NCBI GenBank assembly: GCA_043782425.1
Contig: JAYWAM010000287.1
Coordinates: forward strand, 1-10,242
DNA length: 10,242 nt
Reading direction: 5' to 3'
From: JAYWAM01 sp043782425
GTDB taxonomy: Bacteria; Pseudomonadota; Gammaproteobacteria; Burkholderiales; Usitatibacteraceae
Part shown: one piece after another, positions 1 through 7,183 of the stretch
How positions within the stretch are numbered: the stretch's first letter is position 1
How the letters are laid out: the number at the start of each line of letters is the position of its first letter
Position numbers and translations under genes: made by a program
Notes under the pieces: generated by a model
Databases searched by the model: none
Told to the model about the DNA's origin: nothing
Seen by the model: only the letters and a program-made list of their open reading frames with translations

Positions 1-1175
1 TCGGTTGGCGTCATGGAGTTGATGATGCCCTCGGTGCGCTTGAGTTTTTTCTCTTGCAGCGCGGGATTGCCTTGCGCCATCTGCCCGAGCTGCGCCGGCA
101 GCTTATCCATGAGCGCCGACATGCCGCCCATTTTTTGCATCTGCTGCAATTGCGATTTGAAATCTTCGAGATCGAAATCCTTGCCCTTCTTGAATTTTTC
201 GGCGAGCTTGCGCGCTTCATCGTGATCCACGTTTTTGTGCGCATCTTCGATCAGCGACAGCACGTCGCCCATGCCGAGAATGCGCGACGCCATGCGCTCG
301 GGATGGAACGGCTCAAGGCCATCCATTTTTTCCGATACGCCGACAAACTTGATGGGCTTTTGCGTGATGTGGCGCACCGACAAGGCCGCGCCGCCGCGCG
401 CATCGCCGTCGAGCTTGGTGAGCACCACTCCGGTGAGCGGCAGCGCCGCGCCAAACGCCTGGGCGACGTTGACGGCGTCCTGGCCCTGCATGGCATCGAC
501 CACGAACAACGTCTCGATGGGATTAAGCGCGGCGTGCAGCGCTTTGATCTCGTCCATCATGGCTGTGTCGATGGCGAGCCGCCCGGCGGTATCGACAATC
601 AGCACGTCGTGAAAATGCGTCTTGGCCCACTGTACGGCCGCCAGGCCGATGTCCACGGGCTTCACCGAAATATCGCTGGGGAAAAAATCCACCCCGACCT
701 GACTGGCCAGGGTCTTGAGTTGTTGGATGGCCGCAGGACGGTAAACGTCCGCGCTCACCACCAGCACTTTCTTCTTCAAGCGCTCTTTGATGAGTTTGGC
801 GAGCTTGCCGACGCTGGTGGTTTTGCCCGCGCCTTGCAGGCCGGTCATAAGAATGATGGCGGGCGGCGTGGTGGCGAAATTGAGCGCCGAGCTGCCTTGC
901 ACATAATCCTCGCCGCCCATTAACGCGATCAGCTCGTTGTGTACGATGCCGACCAGCGCCTGGCCCGGCGTAAGACTTTGCATCACCTCGGCGCCGACGG
1001 ATTTTTCTTTGATGCGCGCGATAAAATCCTTGACCACCGGCAGGCCGACATCGGCTTCAAGCAGCGCCATGCGCACTTCGCGCAGGGCATCCTGGATATT
1101 GGATTCTGTCAGGCGCGCCTGGCCGCGCAGCGTTTTAACGATGCCAGCGAGGCGATTGGTTAGATTGTCGAGCAT
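1..1175 (-). CDS. ffh: Signal recognition particle protein Ffh (SRP54 GTPase), 3' end cut by window
   Basis: Ffh binds 4.5S RNA and the signal sequences of nascent membrane proteins and, with the receptor FtsY, delivers ribosomes to the inner membrane. Reading the minus strand from the ATG at 1175-1173 gives an open frame of 391 codons to the window edge, starting MLDNLTNRLAGIVKTLRG. It shows the N-terminal helical bundle (about residues 1-85), then the G domain with the P-loop GLQGAGKTT (about 107-115), DTAGR (about 195), the TKLDGDARGG box (about 252) and GMGD before the M domain. The M domain begins near residue 325 and is methionine-rich (QLQQMQKMGGM). The frame ends at EGIINSMTPT, just before the arginine-rich RNA-binding part, so about 60 residues are missing by comparison with the usual ~450. 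I see no strong Shine-Dalgarno sequence before the start. It is divergent from ypjD, with 68 bp between start codons. Identification is very secure. Confidence 0.97.
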   Translation of the reverse strand, partial: MLDNLTNRLAGIVKTLRGQARLTESNIQDALREVRMALLEADVGLPVVKDFIARIKEKSVGAEVMQSLTPGQALVGIVHNELIALMGGEDYVQGSSALNFATTPPAIILMTGLQGAGKTTSVGKLAKLIKERLKKKVLVVSADVYRPAAIQQLKTLASQVGVDFFPSDISVKPVDIGLAAVQWAKTHFHDVLIVDTAGRLAIDTAMMDEIKALHAALNPIETLFVVDAMQGQDAVNVAQAFGAALPLTGVVLTKLDGDARGGAALSVRHITQKPIKFVGVSEKMDGLEPFHPERMASRILGMGDVLSLIEDAHKNVDHDEARKLAEKFKKGKDFDLEDFKSQLQQMQKMGGMSALMDKLPAQLGQMAQGNPALQEKKLKRTEGIINSMTPT

Positions 1176-1243
1176 GGGGGTGGTGAGATAGGAGTCGGTC
1201 AGTTGGTGTAAACTCAGGCGGCAGAAAGCAAGAAAATCCTGTC
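1176..1243. promoter_or_regulatory. Divergent ffh/ypjD intergenic region
   Basis: These 68 bp lie between the oppositely directed starts of ffh and ypjD, so promoters or leaders for both must lie here or inside the gene ends. I looked for sigma70-type boxes on both strands and found only weak candidates. On the minus strand, TTGCTT is followed after about 15 bp by TACACC. On the plus strand, TTGGTG has no convincing -10 partner. Neither start codon has a strong Shine-Dalgarno match; ypjD has only a purine-rich stretch, AAGCAAGAAAA. The regulatory role is inferred from gene orientation alone. Confidence 0.35.
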
Positions 1244-2074
1244 ATGCCAAACTTAGACCTCCATTTTATCACTGCGGCCTTCTATCTCCTTGCGGCGCTG
1301 CTTGCCTGGGCGCCGCGGCCACTGGCTTTTACTCCCGGCGCATCGGCGAGCGGCAGATACATGGTGGTGCTGGTTTTACTGTTGCTGACATCCAGCCGTC
1401 ATTTGGTCGAGGTGGGCGGCGATCTTTTTGCCGACAGCGGCTTCAATCTCAGCTTTGCCTCCTCGCTGTCACTGATTGCGGCAATCACCATGCTGATTTA
1501 CACCTTGCTCGGCATGGCGGTTGCGCGTGTGGATCTGGTGGCGCGCTTTCTGGCGCCGTGCGCCGCGATTGCTTCGGTCTTGCCCGCCATGCTGCCTGCG
1601 CAACACATACTGCCTTACGGCAACCAGCCGCTGTTCAAGATTCATTTCATCGTCGCCATGCTGGCTTATGTATTGTTTACCGTCGCCACGCTGCATGCCT
1701 TGCTGATGATAGCCGTCGAACGCTGGCTGCACCGTGGCGATCTGCCGCCGAGCGCGCGTGGTCTGCCGCCGCTGATGCATATGGAAAAACTGCTGTTCCG
1801 CCTGCTGCTCGCGGCATTTGTGCTGCTCACTTTCACGCTGGTGTCGGGCGTGTTCTTTTCGGAAGCGCTGTTCGGCAAGCCTTTCAAGCTCAATTACAAG
1901 ACCGTGTTCACCTTTCTTTCGTGGGGCATTTTCGCCTGGCTGCTTTATGGCAACTGGAAGTTCGGCTGGCGTGGCAAGAAGGCAACCACCTTGACGCTCA
2001 TCGGTTTTGCCATGCTGCTGCTGGCCTATGTCGGAACTAAATTTGTTGTTGAAATCCTTCTTGGCCGGGTTTGA
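1244..2074 (+). CDS. ypjD: YpjD-like inner-membrane protein, CcsA/cytochrome c assembly family
   Basis: This is a 276-residue polytopic membrane protein with roughly eight hydrophobic segments: near residues 7-23, 38-50, 72-93, 97-118, 133-158, 183-205, 219-235 and 247-265. Family hallmarks that I recognise from YpjD are PPLMHMEKLLFR (175-186), the KTVFTFLSWG segment (219-228), GWRGKK (241-246) and LAYVGTKFVVE near the end. The length is close to that of E. coli YpjD. The fold belongs to the CcsA/CcmC-type cytochrome c assembly family, but I see no WWD-type tryptophan-rich haem-handling motif, so haem transport should not be assumed. H134 and H151 lie within or beside membrane segments. Position between divergent ffh and downstream corB matches the enterobacterial order, and the 25-bp gap to corB suggests co-transcription. 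The biochemical role is not established; a link to corB-dependent cation handling is only positional. Confidence 0.9.
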   Translation: MPNLDLHFITAAFYLLAALLAWAPRPLAFTPGASASGRYMVVLVLLLLTSSRHLVEVGGDLFADSGFNLSFASSLSLIAAITMLIYTLLGMAVARVDLVARFLAPCAAIASVLPAMLPAQHILPYGNQPLFKIHFIVAMLAYVLFTVATLHALLMIAVERWLHRGDLPPSARGLPPLMHMEKLLFRLLLAAFVLLTFTLVSGVFFSEALFGKPFKLNYKTVFTFLSWGIFAWLLYGNWKFGWRGKKATTLTLIGFAMLLLAYVGTKFVVEILLGRV

Positions 2075-2085
2075 TAGTTTTTTTT
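2052..2085 (+). terminator. Weak hairpin plus T-tract at the ypjD/corB junction (possible attenuator)
   Basis: At the end of ypjD, AAATCC (2052-2057) can pair with GGGTTT (2067-2072) around a 9-nt loop, with one G-U wobble. A run of eight T follows at 2078-2085. The stem is short and separated from the T-run by 5 nt, so at best it is a leaky terminator that would lower corB expression relative to ypjD. The hairpin overlaps the ypjD stop codon. The T-run is clear; the terminator function is doubtful. Confidence 0.25.
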
Positions 2086-2099
2086 ACTGAGTAGAAAAG

Positions 2100-3371
2100 T
2101 TGGACGACATACCCTTAAGCTGGATGTTTGGCACGCTGGCATTGCTGTTGTTGTTGTCGGCATTTTTCTCCATTGCCGAAACCAGCATGATGGCGCTCAA
2201 CCGCTATCGGCTTAAGCATCTCATCAAACTGGGTAGCCGCGCGGCAAAACTGACCGGCGCCCTGCTCGACAAAACCGACCGCCTGCTGGGCGTGATCCTG
2301 CTCGGCAACAATCTCATCAATGCGGCCTCGGCGATGATTGCCGCCATCATCGCCGAGCGCTTGCTGGGCAAAAACGAGTATGTACTCGCTACAGCAACCT
2401 TCGTCGTCACATTTCTGATTCTGGTGTTCAGCGAAATCACTCCCAAGGTGATAGGCGCCACCTATCCCGAGCGCATCGCGCTGCCGTCGAGCTATATTCT
2501 CACGCCGCTGCTGCGCATCACCTATCCGGTGGTGTGGTTCGTCAATCTGTTTGTGCAAGGCTTGCTCAAGCTGCTGCGCATCAAGCCGCGCGGCGACACC
2601 GATGGCGATGGCGCGCTCAGCATGGAGGAGTTGCGCACGCTGATTCTGGAAGGCGGCCACTATGTTCCGGCAAAGCATCAGACCATCATGATTAATCTGT
2701 TTGATCTGGAGAATATGACAGTCGATGACACCATGACGCCGCGCCCGCAAATCGAAGGCTTCGATATTTCAGACAAGATCGAAGAAATCCGCGACACCCT
2801 CGCCACCGCGCACCACACGCGCCTGATAGTTTATGAAGGCGGGCTGGAGAATGTGCTCGGCATAGTGCATGTGCGCAAGGTGTTGAACGCGACGCGGCGC
2901 GAGCCGCTCAGCAAGGAGGCGCTGCGTGAAATCATGCGCGAGCCCTACTTTATTCCCGTGGGCACGCCGCTGTTGCAACAGTTGCAGAATTTCCAGGAAA
3001 ACCAGCGTCACGTCGCCATCGTGGTGGATGAATATGGCGAAATGCAGGGACTGGTGACGCTCAAAGACATACTCGAAGAAATCGTCGGCGAGTTCACCAG
3101 CCAGACACCGGCCACCGGCGGTCTGTATCACAAGCAGGCCGACGGATCGGTTATTGTCGAGGGATCATGCCCGCTGCGCGTGCTGAACCGCAAGCTCGGA
3201 CTCAAGTTCCCGGTCGATGGCCCCAAGACCATCAACGGTCTGCTGCTTGAGCAACTGGAAGATATACCCGAGCCGGGAGTCGGCGTGAAAATCGCCGGCT
3301 ACCCGATAGAGATTTTGCAGACCGAGGACACCAAGGTGAAAGTGGTGCGTATTCTTGCCAGGGTCGAGTAG
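2100..3371 (+). CDS. corB: CorB/CNNM-family membrane protein with paired CBS domains (Mg2+/Co2+ transport), TTG start
   Basis: The 423-residue protein has the CNNM/CorC architecture. An N-terminal DUF21 transmembrane domain (about 1-160) carries FFSIAET (22-28), LLGNNLIN (67-74) and FSEITPK (110-116). The DDTMTPRPQI entry (209-218) leads into two CBS domains (about 215-270 and 280-335, the second with VVDEYGEMQGLVTLKDILEE). A CorC/HlyC C-terminal domain follows (about 345-422). Homologues bind Mg-ATP through the CBS pair and export or regulate divalent cations, chiefly Mg2+, at the inner membrane. I chose TTG at 2100: an in-frame stop lies at 2088-2090, and this start places the FSxxET motif at the same distance from the N-terminus as in E. 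coli CorB, as I recall it. The next ATG is codon 9. The ribosome site is weak (GAG, 8 nt upstream). Residues 166-177 match an EF-hand loop consensus, which is unusual. It likely forms an operon with ypjD. Confidence 0.92.
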   Translation: MDDIPLSWMFGTLALLLLLSAFFSIAETSMMALNRYRLKHLIKLGSRAAKLTGALLDKTDRLLGVILLGNNLINAASAMIAAIIAERLLGKNEYVLATATFVVTFLILVFSEITPKVIGATYPERIALPSSYILTPLLRITYPVVWFVNLFVQGLLKLLRIKPRGDTDGDGALSMEELRTLILEGGHYVPAKHQTIMINLFDLENMTVDDTMTPRPQIEGFDISDKIEEIRDTLATAHHTRLIVYEGGLENVLGIVHVRKVLNATRREPLSKEALREIMREPYFIPVGTPLLQQLQNFQENQRHVAIVVDEYGEMQGLVTLKDILEEIVGEFTSQTPATGGLYHKQADGSVIVEGSCPLRVLNRKLGLKFPVDGPKTINGLLLEQLEDIPEPGVGVKIAGYPIEILQTEDTKVKVVRILARVE

Positions 3372-3376
3372 GCAAC

Positions 3377-4591
3377 TTACGCCATGCGCCGCTTTAACTC
3401 TTCATCAATTGCGCCGAGAAATTCTTCGGTATTCAGGTAAGGGTGATCGGGGCGGATCAGGGTGGCTAGGTCTTTGGTCATCTTGCCGCTTTGCACCATG
3501 TCTACACAGACCTTCTCAACCAGTTGTGCAAAGTTGACGACATCGGGCGTGTTGTCCATTTTGCCGCGGAATATCAGGCCGCGCGTCCAGGCGTAAATCG
3601 AGGCGATGGGGTTGGTCGAGGTGGGCTTGCCCTGTTGATGCATACGGAAGTGGCGTGTGACGGTGCCGTGCGCGGCCTCGGCTTCCACTGTCTTGCCGTC
3701 AGGCGACATCAGCACCGAGGTCATGAGGCCCAGCGAACCGTAGCCTTGCGCTACGGTGTCGGACTGCACGTCGCCGTCATAATTCTTGCAGGCCCACAGA
3801 TAGCCACCGCTCCACTTGAGATTGGATGCCACCATGTCGTCAATCAGGCGGTGCTCGTAGGTTAATCCGGCAGCGTCGTAGCGCGCTTTGAATTCGCTAT
3901 CAAAAATTTCCTGAAAAATATTCTTGAAGCGTCCGTCGTACACCTTGAGGATGGTGTTTTTGGTGGAAAGGTAGACGGGATATTTTCGCTCGAGGCCGTA
4001 ACTGAAACAGGCGCGCGCAAAGCCCGTGATGGATTCATCGAGGTTGTACATCGCCATGCCGATGCCGGCTGCGGGCGCCTTGAAAACTTCCTTCTCCACC
4101 GCCGCGCCGCCGTTCGCAGGAGTAAACAGCAACTTGAGCGTGCCGGGGCCGTCGAACTTGATTTCGGTGGCGCGATACTGATCGCCAAAGCCGTGGCGCG
4201 CCACCACCACCGGCTTATCCCAGTGCGCAACCAGGCGCGGCACGTTCTTGCAGACGATAGGCTCGCGGAAAATCGTGCCATCGAGGATGTTGCGGATGGT
4301 GCCGTTGGGGCTTTTCCACATCTGCTTGAGGTTGAATTCCTTGACGCGCGCTTCGTCGGGCGTAATGGTGGCGCATTTCACCGCCACGCCGTATTGTAAG
4401 GTGGCATGGGCCGAATCCACCGTAACCTTGTCGTCGGTGGCGTCGCGGTGCAGCATGCCGAGGTCGTAATACTTGAGATCGATATCGAGGTAAGGCAGGA
4501 TGAGCTTTTCGCGGATCATATGCCAGATAATCCGTGTCATCTCGTCGCCATCCATTTCGACCACGGGGTTTCTGACTTTGATCTTGCTCAT
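3377..4591 (-). CDS. icd: NADP-dependent isocitrate dehydrogenase, eukaryote-like subfamily
   Basis: This TCA-cycle enzyme converts isocitrate and NADP+ to 2-oxoglutarate, CO2 and NADPH in the cytoplasm. The 404-residue length and sequence fit the homodimeric eukaryote-like subfamily (human IDH1/2 type) rather than the E. coli Icd type. Visible landmarks are the substrate loop KSPNGTIRN (93-101, with S94, N96, R100), R109, R132 and Y139 in ARHGFGDQYR, the catalytic lysine K211 in STKNTILKVYDG, metal-binding aspartates in DDMVASNLKW (251-260) and DGDVQSD (272-278), and the NADP-specificity stretch AAHGTVTRH (306-314, with R313 and H314). All expected active-site residues appear intact. The start is well supported: AGGAG lies 5 nt upstream of the ATG at 4591-4589, and a TATAAT box lies at 4651-4646. 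The gene converges on corB with 5 bp between stop codons, so there is no room for a separate terminator. Confidence 0.96.
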   Translation of the reverse strand: MSKIKVRNPVVEMDGDEMTRIIWHMIREKLILPYLDIDLKYYDLGMLHRDATDDKVTVDSAHATLQYGVAVKCATITPDEARVKEFNLKQMWKSPNGTIRNILDGTIFREPIVCKNVPRLVAHWDKPVVVARHGFGDQYRATEIKFDGPGTLKLLFTPANGGAAVEKEVFKAPAAGIGMAMYNLDESITGFARACFSYGLERKYPVYLSTKNTILKVYDGRFKNIFQEIFDSEFKARYDAAGLTYEHRLIDDMVASNLKWSGGYLWACKNYDGDVQSDTVAQGYGSLGLMTSVLMSPDGKTVEAEAAHGTVTRHFRMHQQGKPTSTNPIASIYAWTRGLIFRGKMDNTPDVVNFAQLVEKVCVDMVQSGKMTKDLATLIRPDHPYLNTEEFLGAIDEELKRRMA

Positions 4592-4645
4592 GTAGGCTCC
4601 TGGCTATTGTATGGGGGAAGTCGTTACCGCGAAGGGGAGGCGCAA

Positions 4646-4691
4646 ATTATACCGCCGTCTAAAGCGGATGGTTGCTCTAGTAGCGCAACCA
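4646..4691 (-). promoter_or_regulatory. Probable icd promoter with inverted repeat over the -35 region
   Basis: On the minus strand a perfect TATAAT hexamer occupies 4651-4646, placing transcription start near 4639 and giving a leader of about 48 nt before the icd ATG. At 17-bp spacing the -35 position reads CAACCA, a poor match to TTGACA. That position falls inside an inverted repeat, TGGTTGC (4669-4675), 9 bp, GCAACCA (4685-4691). A perfect -10 with a poor -35 overlapped by a dyad is the arrangement expected of an activator-dependent or repressible promoter. The boxes are seen directly; the regulator is unknown. Confidence 0.55.
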
Positions 4692-4701
4692 CCCGGCCAC
4701 A

Positions 4702-4728
4702 GGTTAAGCTGTAACCATAAATCATACT
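4702..4728 (+). promoter_or_regulatory. Dyad and possible -10 box upstream of the MscS/cNMP channel gene
   Basis: GGTTA (4702-4706) and TAACC (4712-4716) form a 5-bp inverted repeat around AGCTG. A CATACT hexamer at 4723-4728 matches the -10 consensus at four of six positions, and the start codon is at 4742. If CATACT is the -10, the dyad lies in the spacer and -35 region. I find no good -35 (CAGGTT at 17-bp spacing). The site is suggestive of an operator but short enough to arise by chance. Confidence 0.25.
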
Positions 4729-4741
4729 CACCGGATAGACC

Positions 4742-6256
4742 ATGCCGCTTGCCTCGCTATTCCACACTGAAGTCGGCTACGCAATAGTCGTGGCGTTTTT
4801 TCTTTGCCTGCTGCTGCTCGCGGTGCTTCCTGCCGATCGCCGCGCGGTGCGTAACTTGCTGGTGCTGCTGATTTTTTGTGTGCTCGCCAAGGCTATCGCT
4901 CTGTGGATCGCAGATATGGGCGCCTCGAAGACAGCGGCATTGTTCGCAGACGTTGCGGTAATTGGGGTGGGCGCGATACTCATCCGCGTGGTCATACTCA
5001 CGCTCTATCGCTGGCTGCTGCCGCTGCTGCGCATAACCCTGCCGTATATTCTCGAAGACATCCTTACAATTGGCGCATTCATCGCCTGGGGCCTGGTGTG
5101 GCTGCGTCTCGAGGGAGTGGATTTATCGAGCATAGTCGCCACTTCCGCCATCATCACCGGTGTGCTGGCTTTTTCCATGCAGGACACGCTCGGCAACATC
5201 CTCGGCGGCCTGGTGTTGCAACTGGACCGCTCGATCCGCCTGGGTGACTGGATACGCATTGACGATGTGGCCGGGCGCGTGGTCGATATTCGTTGGCGCT
5301 ACACCGCCGTTGAAACGCGAAACCGCGAAACCGTGGTAGTGCCTAACAGCCAACTGGTGAAAAACCGTTTCATGCTGATCGGGCGGCGCGAAGACCGCGA
5401 AATGCGCTGGCGGCGCTCGGTCATGATCAATGTCGATTACACCAATCAGCCATCGGGTGTGTGCAGCATCCTGGAAAAAGCCATCGCCGACGCAGAAATT
5501 CCCAACATCGCTGCCGAGCCGCGCCCGCAATGCATTTTGCTTGAGCTGGGCGACAGCTTCGGACGCTATTCGCTGCGCTATTGGCTCACCGATCCGCAGC
5601 CGGACGATGTCACCGATTCACTGGTGCGCACGCACGCCTATGCCGCGCTGCTGCGCGCCGGCAAGCGCATCGCCGTACCGTTAGAGGAACGCCTTATCAT
5701 CAAGGAGAACGAAGCGCACCGCGCGACGGCGCAGGCCAATGATATGGCGCGGCGCCTTGTGTGCTTGAAGAAAGTGGACCTGTTTCGTGTTTTAAGCGAG
5801 GCCGAACTCACAGCGCTGGCGCAACGCCTGGTGTATTCGCCGTTCGTGCGCGGCGATACCATCACGCGCCAGGGCGCGGTGGCGCACTGGCTCTACATTA
5901 TCGTCGCAGGTGAGGCCGATGTGTGGCTGGAATCGCCAGGGCGTGAGCGCATCCATCTCAACACCCTGGTTGCTGGTAATATTTTCGGCGAAATGGGAAT
6001 GATGACCGGCGCGCCACGCCGCGCCACCGTCACCGCGTGCACCGACGTGGAATGCTACCGGCTCGACAAGGCGGGCTTTGAAGACATTATTATCGAACGG
6101 CCCGACATCGCCCTGGAAATTTCCATGGTGCTGGCGCACCGCACTGCGCAACTGGAAAAACTGCACGACACCATGCGCACCGAAAATATCGCGCCAGTCA
6201 AACATAGTGAGATCCTGCAACGTATCCGGCGCTTTTTTGGAATTGATGATTCCTGA
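4742..6256 (+). CDS. MscS-family mechanosensitive channel with C-terminal cyclic-nucleotide-binding domain
   Basis: The 504-residue protein is a small-conductance mechanosensitive channel homologue in the inner membrane, fused to a CRP-like sensor. Hydrophobic segments lie near 12-30, 36-57, 66-97 and 104-121. The pore-lining helix and beta-domain entry (131-173: SSIVATSAIITGVLAFSMQDTL, then GNILGGLVLQLDRSIRLGDW) are typical MscS. An alpha/beta vestibule follows to about 320, then a linker. A cNMP-binding domain spans about 342-470, with the phosphate-binding cassette NIFGEMGMMTGAPRRATV (413-430). E417 and R426 occupy the positions of the conserved Glu and Arg, while the next residue, Ser in CRP, is Arg427. 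This is the architecture of bacterial cyclic-nucleotide-gated (bCNG) MscS relatives, which are generally weakly or not mechanosensitive. Whether cAMP, cGMP or another ligand binds cannot be decided. The start has only a weak ribosome site (CCGGA). The gene is divergent from icd and is probably monocistronic or leads the next gene. Confidence 0.93.
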   Translation: MPLASLFHTEVGYAIVVAFFLCLLLLAVLPADRRAVRNLLVLLIFCVLAKAIALWIADMGASKTAALFADVAVIGVGAILIRVVILTLYRWLLPLLRITLPYILEDILTIGAFIAWGLVWLRLEGVDLSSIVATSAIITGVLAFSMQDTLGNILGGLVLQLDRSIRLGDWIRIDDVAGRVVDIRWRYTAVETRNRETVVVPNSQLVKNRFMLIGRREDREMRWRRSVMINVDYTNQPSGVCSILEKAIADAEIPNIAAEPRPQCILLELGDSFGRYSLRYWLTDPQPDDVTDSLVRTHAYAALLRAGKRIAVPLEERLIIKENEAHRATAQANDMARRLVCLKKVDLFRVLSEAELTALAQRLVYSPFVRGDTITRQGAVAHWLYIIVAGEADVWLESPGRERIHLNTLVAGNIFGEMGMMTGAPRRATVTACTDVECYRLDKAGFEDIIIERPDIALEISMVLAHRTAQLEKLHDTMRTENIAPVKHSEILQRIRRFFGIDDS

Positions 6257-6305
6257 AATATACGTAGGGCATCTGAATCATGTCATTCCCGATAAGACCG
6301 AAGCT

Positions 6306-6311
6306 AAGGAG
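6306..6311 (+). promoter_or_regulatory. Strong Shine-Dalgarno for the methyltransferase, within a small hairpin
   Basis: AAGGAG lies 5 nt before the ATG at 6317 and fixes that start. It is embedded in AAGCT-AAGG-AGCTT (6301-6314), a 5-bp stem with a 4-nt loop that includes the core of the ribosome site. The stem is A/T-rich and probably too weak to matter unless stabilised. The site itself is clear; any regulatory role is speculative. Confidence 0.6.
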
Positions 6312-6316
6312 CTTGG

Positions 6317-7183
6317 ATGAAAGCTGACACCTCGACCATTCAAAATATTTCTGACACTGCTTTTTGGGTGGCATATTATCGAGCCATAGAGAGTGAAAAA
6401 AAGATCCCTTTATTCCGCGACCATCTTGCCGGTTTATTGACGGGGGAATATGGAAAGAACGTTTCCAATTCAATGAAACCCATCGCGCAATATGCCTACT
6501 GGTCCGTGACTATTCGGACACGCTTGATTGATGAGTACATTCTGAAATATGCAAACCTGGGATACAAAACTATCATTAACCTCGGAGCAGGACTTGATAC
6601 ACGACCATATCGTCTCTCTCTTCCGCAAGAAGTCCAATGGATAGAAGTTGATTTTCCGGAAATCATCGATCTGAAAAATGAAAAGCTTAAAGACCAAAAG
6701 CCAAAGTGCAAACTTGAGAGAATCGGGTTGAATCTCTCCCATCAAGCTGCAAGGGAAAAGCTTTTCGACGAGTTAAATCATAGAATTGGGCCCGCCCTTA
6801 TCTTAACTGAGGGGGTCATCCCCTATCTCAATGAAGATTCAGTCGGCAGTTTGGCCAATGATATAAAAACTCAATCCAACTTCAAATTATGGATTGCTGA
6901 ATATTATTCACCTGAAGTTTATCCCCGGTATCAGTCTCCAAAATTTAAAGGTCTGTTGGGTAATTCACCATTCCAGTTTTTCCCCGCAGACTGGTTTTCT
7001 TTTTTTGAAGATTGTGGTTGGGCACAAAAAGAAATGCATTATCTTTATGATGAGGCAGAAAAACATAAGCGCAAATTTCCTCTGCCGTGGTGGGCATCGA
7101 TTCTGAGATTCATCATCGGCGAAAACAGAATGATGAAAGACATCCGAAAGTTCTCCGCATACATTGTGTTTGAGAAAAAATGA
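6317..7183 (+). CDS. Class I SAM-dependent methyltransferase, PPM/LCMT (TIGR00027-like) family
   Basis: The 288-residue protein is recognisable as a member of the leucine carboxyl methyltransferase-like (PPM) family. SAM-binding motif I is NLGAGLDTRPYRL (88-100), the acidic post-I motif is WIEVDFPEIIDLK (108-120), and the family signature TEGVIPYL lies at 164-171. A conserved YxxxRTRLID helix precedes motif I. Family members methylate carboxyl or hydroxyl groups on small molecules, and in bacteria often act on polyketides; the substrate here cannot be inferred. No secretion signal is seen, so it is cytoplasmic. Base composition is unlike the neighbours: I count 24 G+C of 60 at 6541-6600 against 36 of 60 at 5521-5580 in the channel gene, and the protein is rich in Lys, Ile and Asn. 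This suggests recent acquisition. It begins 60 bp after the channel gene with its own strong ribosome site; no promoter is obvious in the gap. Confidence 0.88.
   Translation: MKADTSTIQNISDTAFWVAYYRAIESEKKIPLFRDHLAGLLTGEYGKNVSNSMKPIAQYAYWSVTIRTRLIDEYILKYANLGYKTIINLGAGLDTRPYRLSLPQEVQWIEVDFPEIIDLKNEKLKDQKPKCKLERIGLNLSHQAAREKLFDELNHRIGPALILTEGVIPYLNEDSVGSLANDIKTQSNFKLWIAEYYSPEVYPRYQSPKFKGLLGNSPFQFFPADWFSFFEDCGWAQKEMHYLYDEAEKHKRKFPLPWWASILRFIIGENRMMKDIRKFSAYIVFEKK

Noticed and set aside
54..923. A 289-codon plus-strand open frame opposite ffh
   Set aside because: It is the antisense of an unmistakable Ffh with intact GTPase motifs. The translation is rich in His, Arg and Gln with no recognisable domain, as expected of a codon-bias shadow.
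2115..2750. A 211-codon minus-strand open frame within corB
   Set aside because: It lies wholly antisense to the conserved CorB membrane and CBS regions; composition is Gln/His/Arg-rich and no domain or ribosome site is seen.
6246..6281. Inverted repeat ATGATTC ... GAATCAT around the end of the channel gene, considered as a terminator
   Set aside because: The arms are A/T-rich and separated by 22 nt, and there is no T-run, so a stable terminator hairpin is unlikely.
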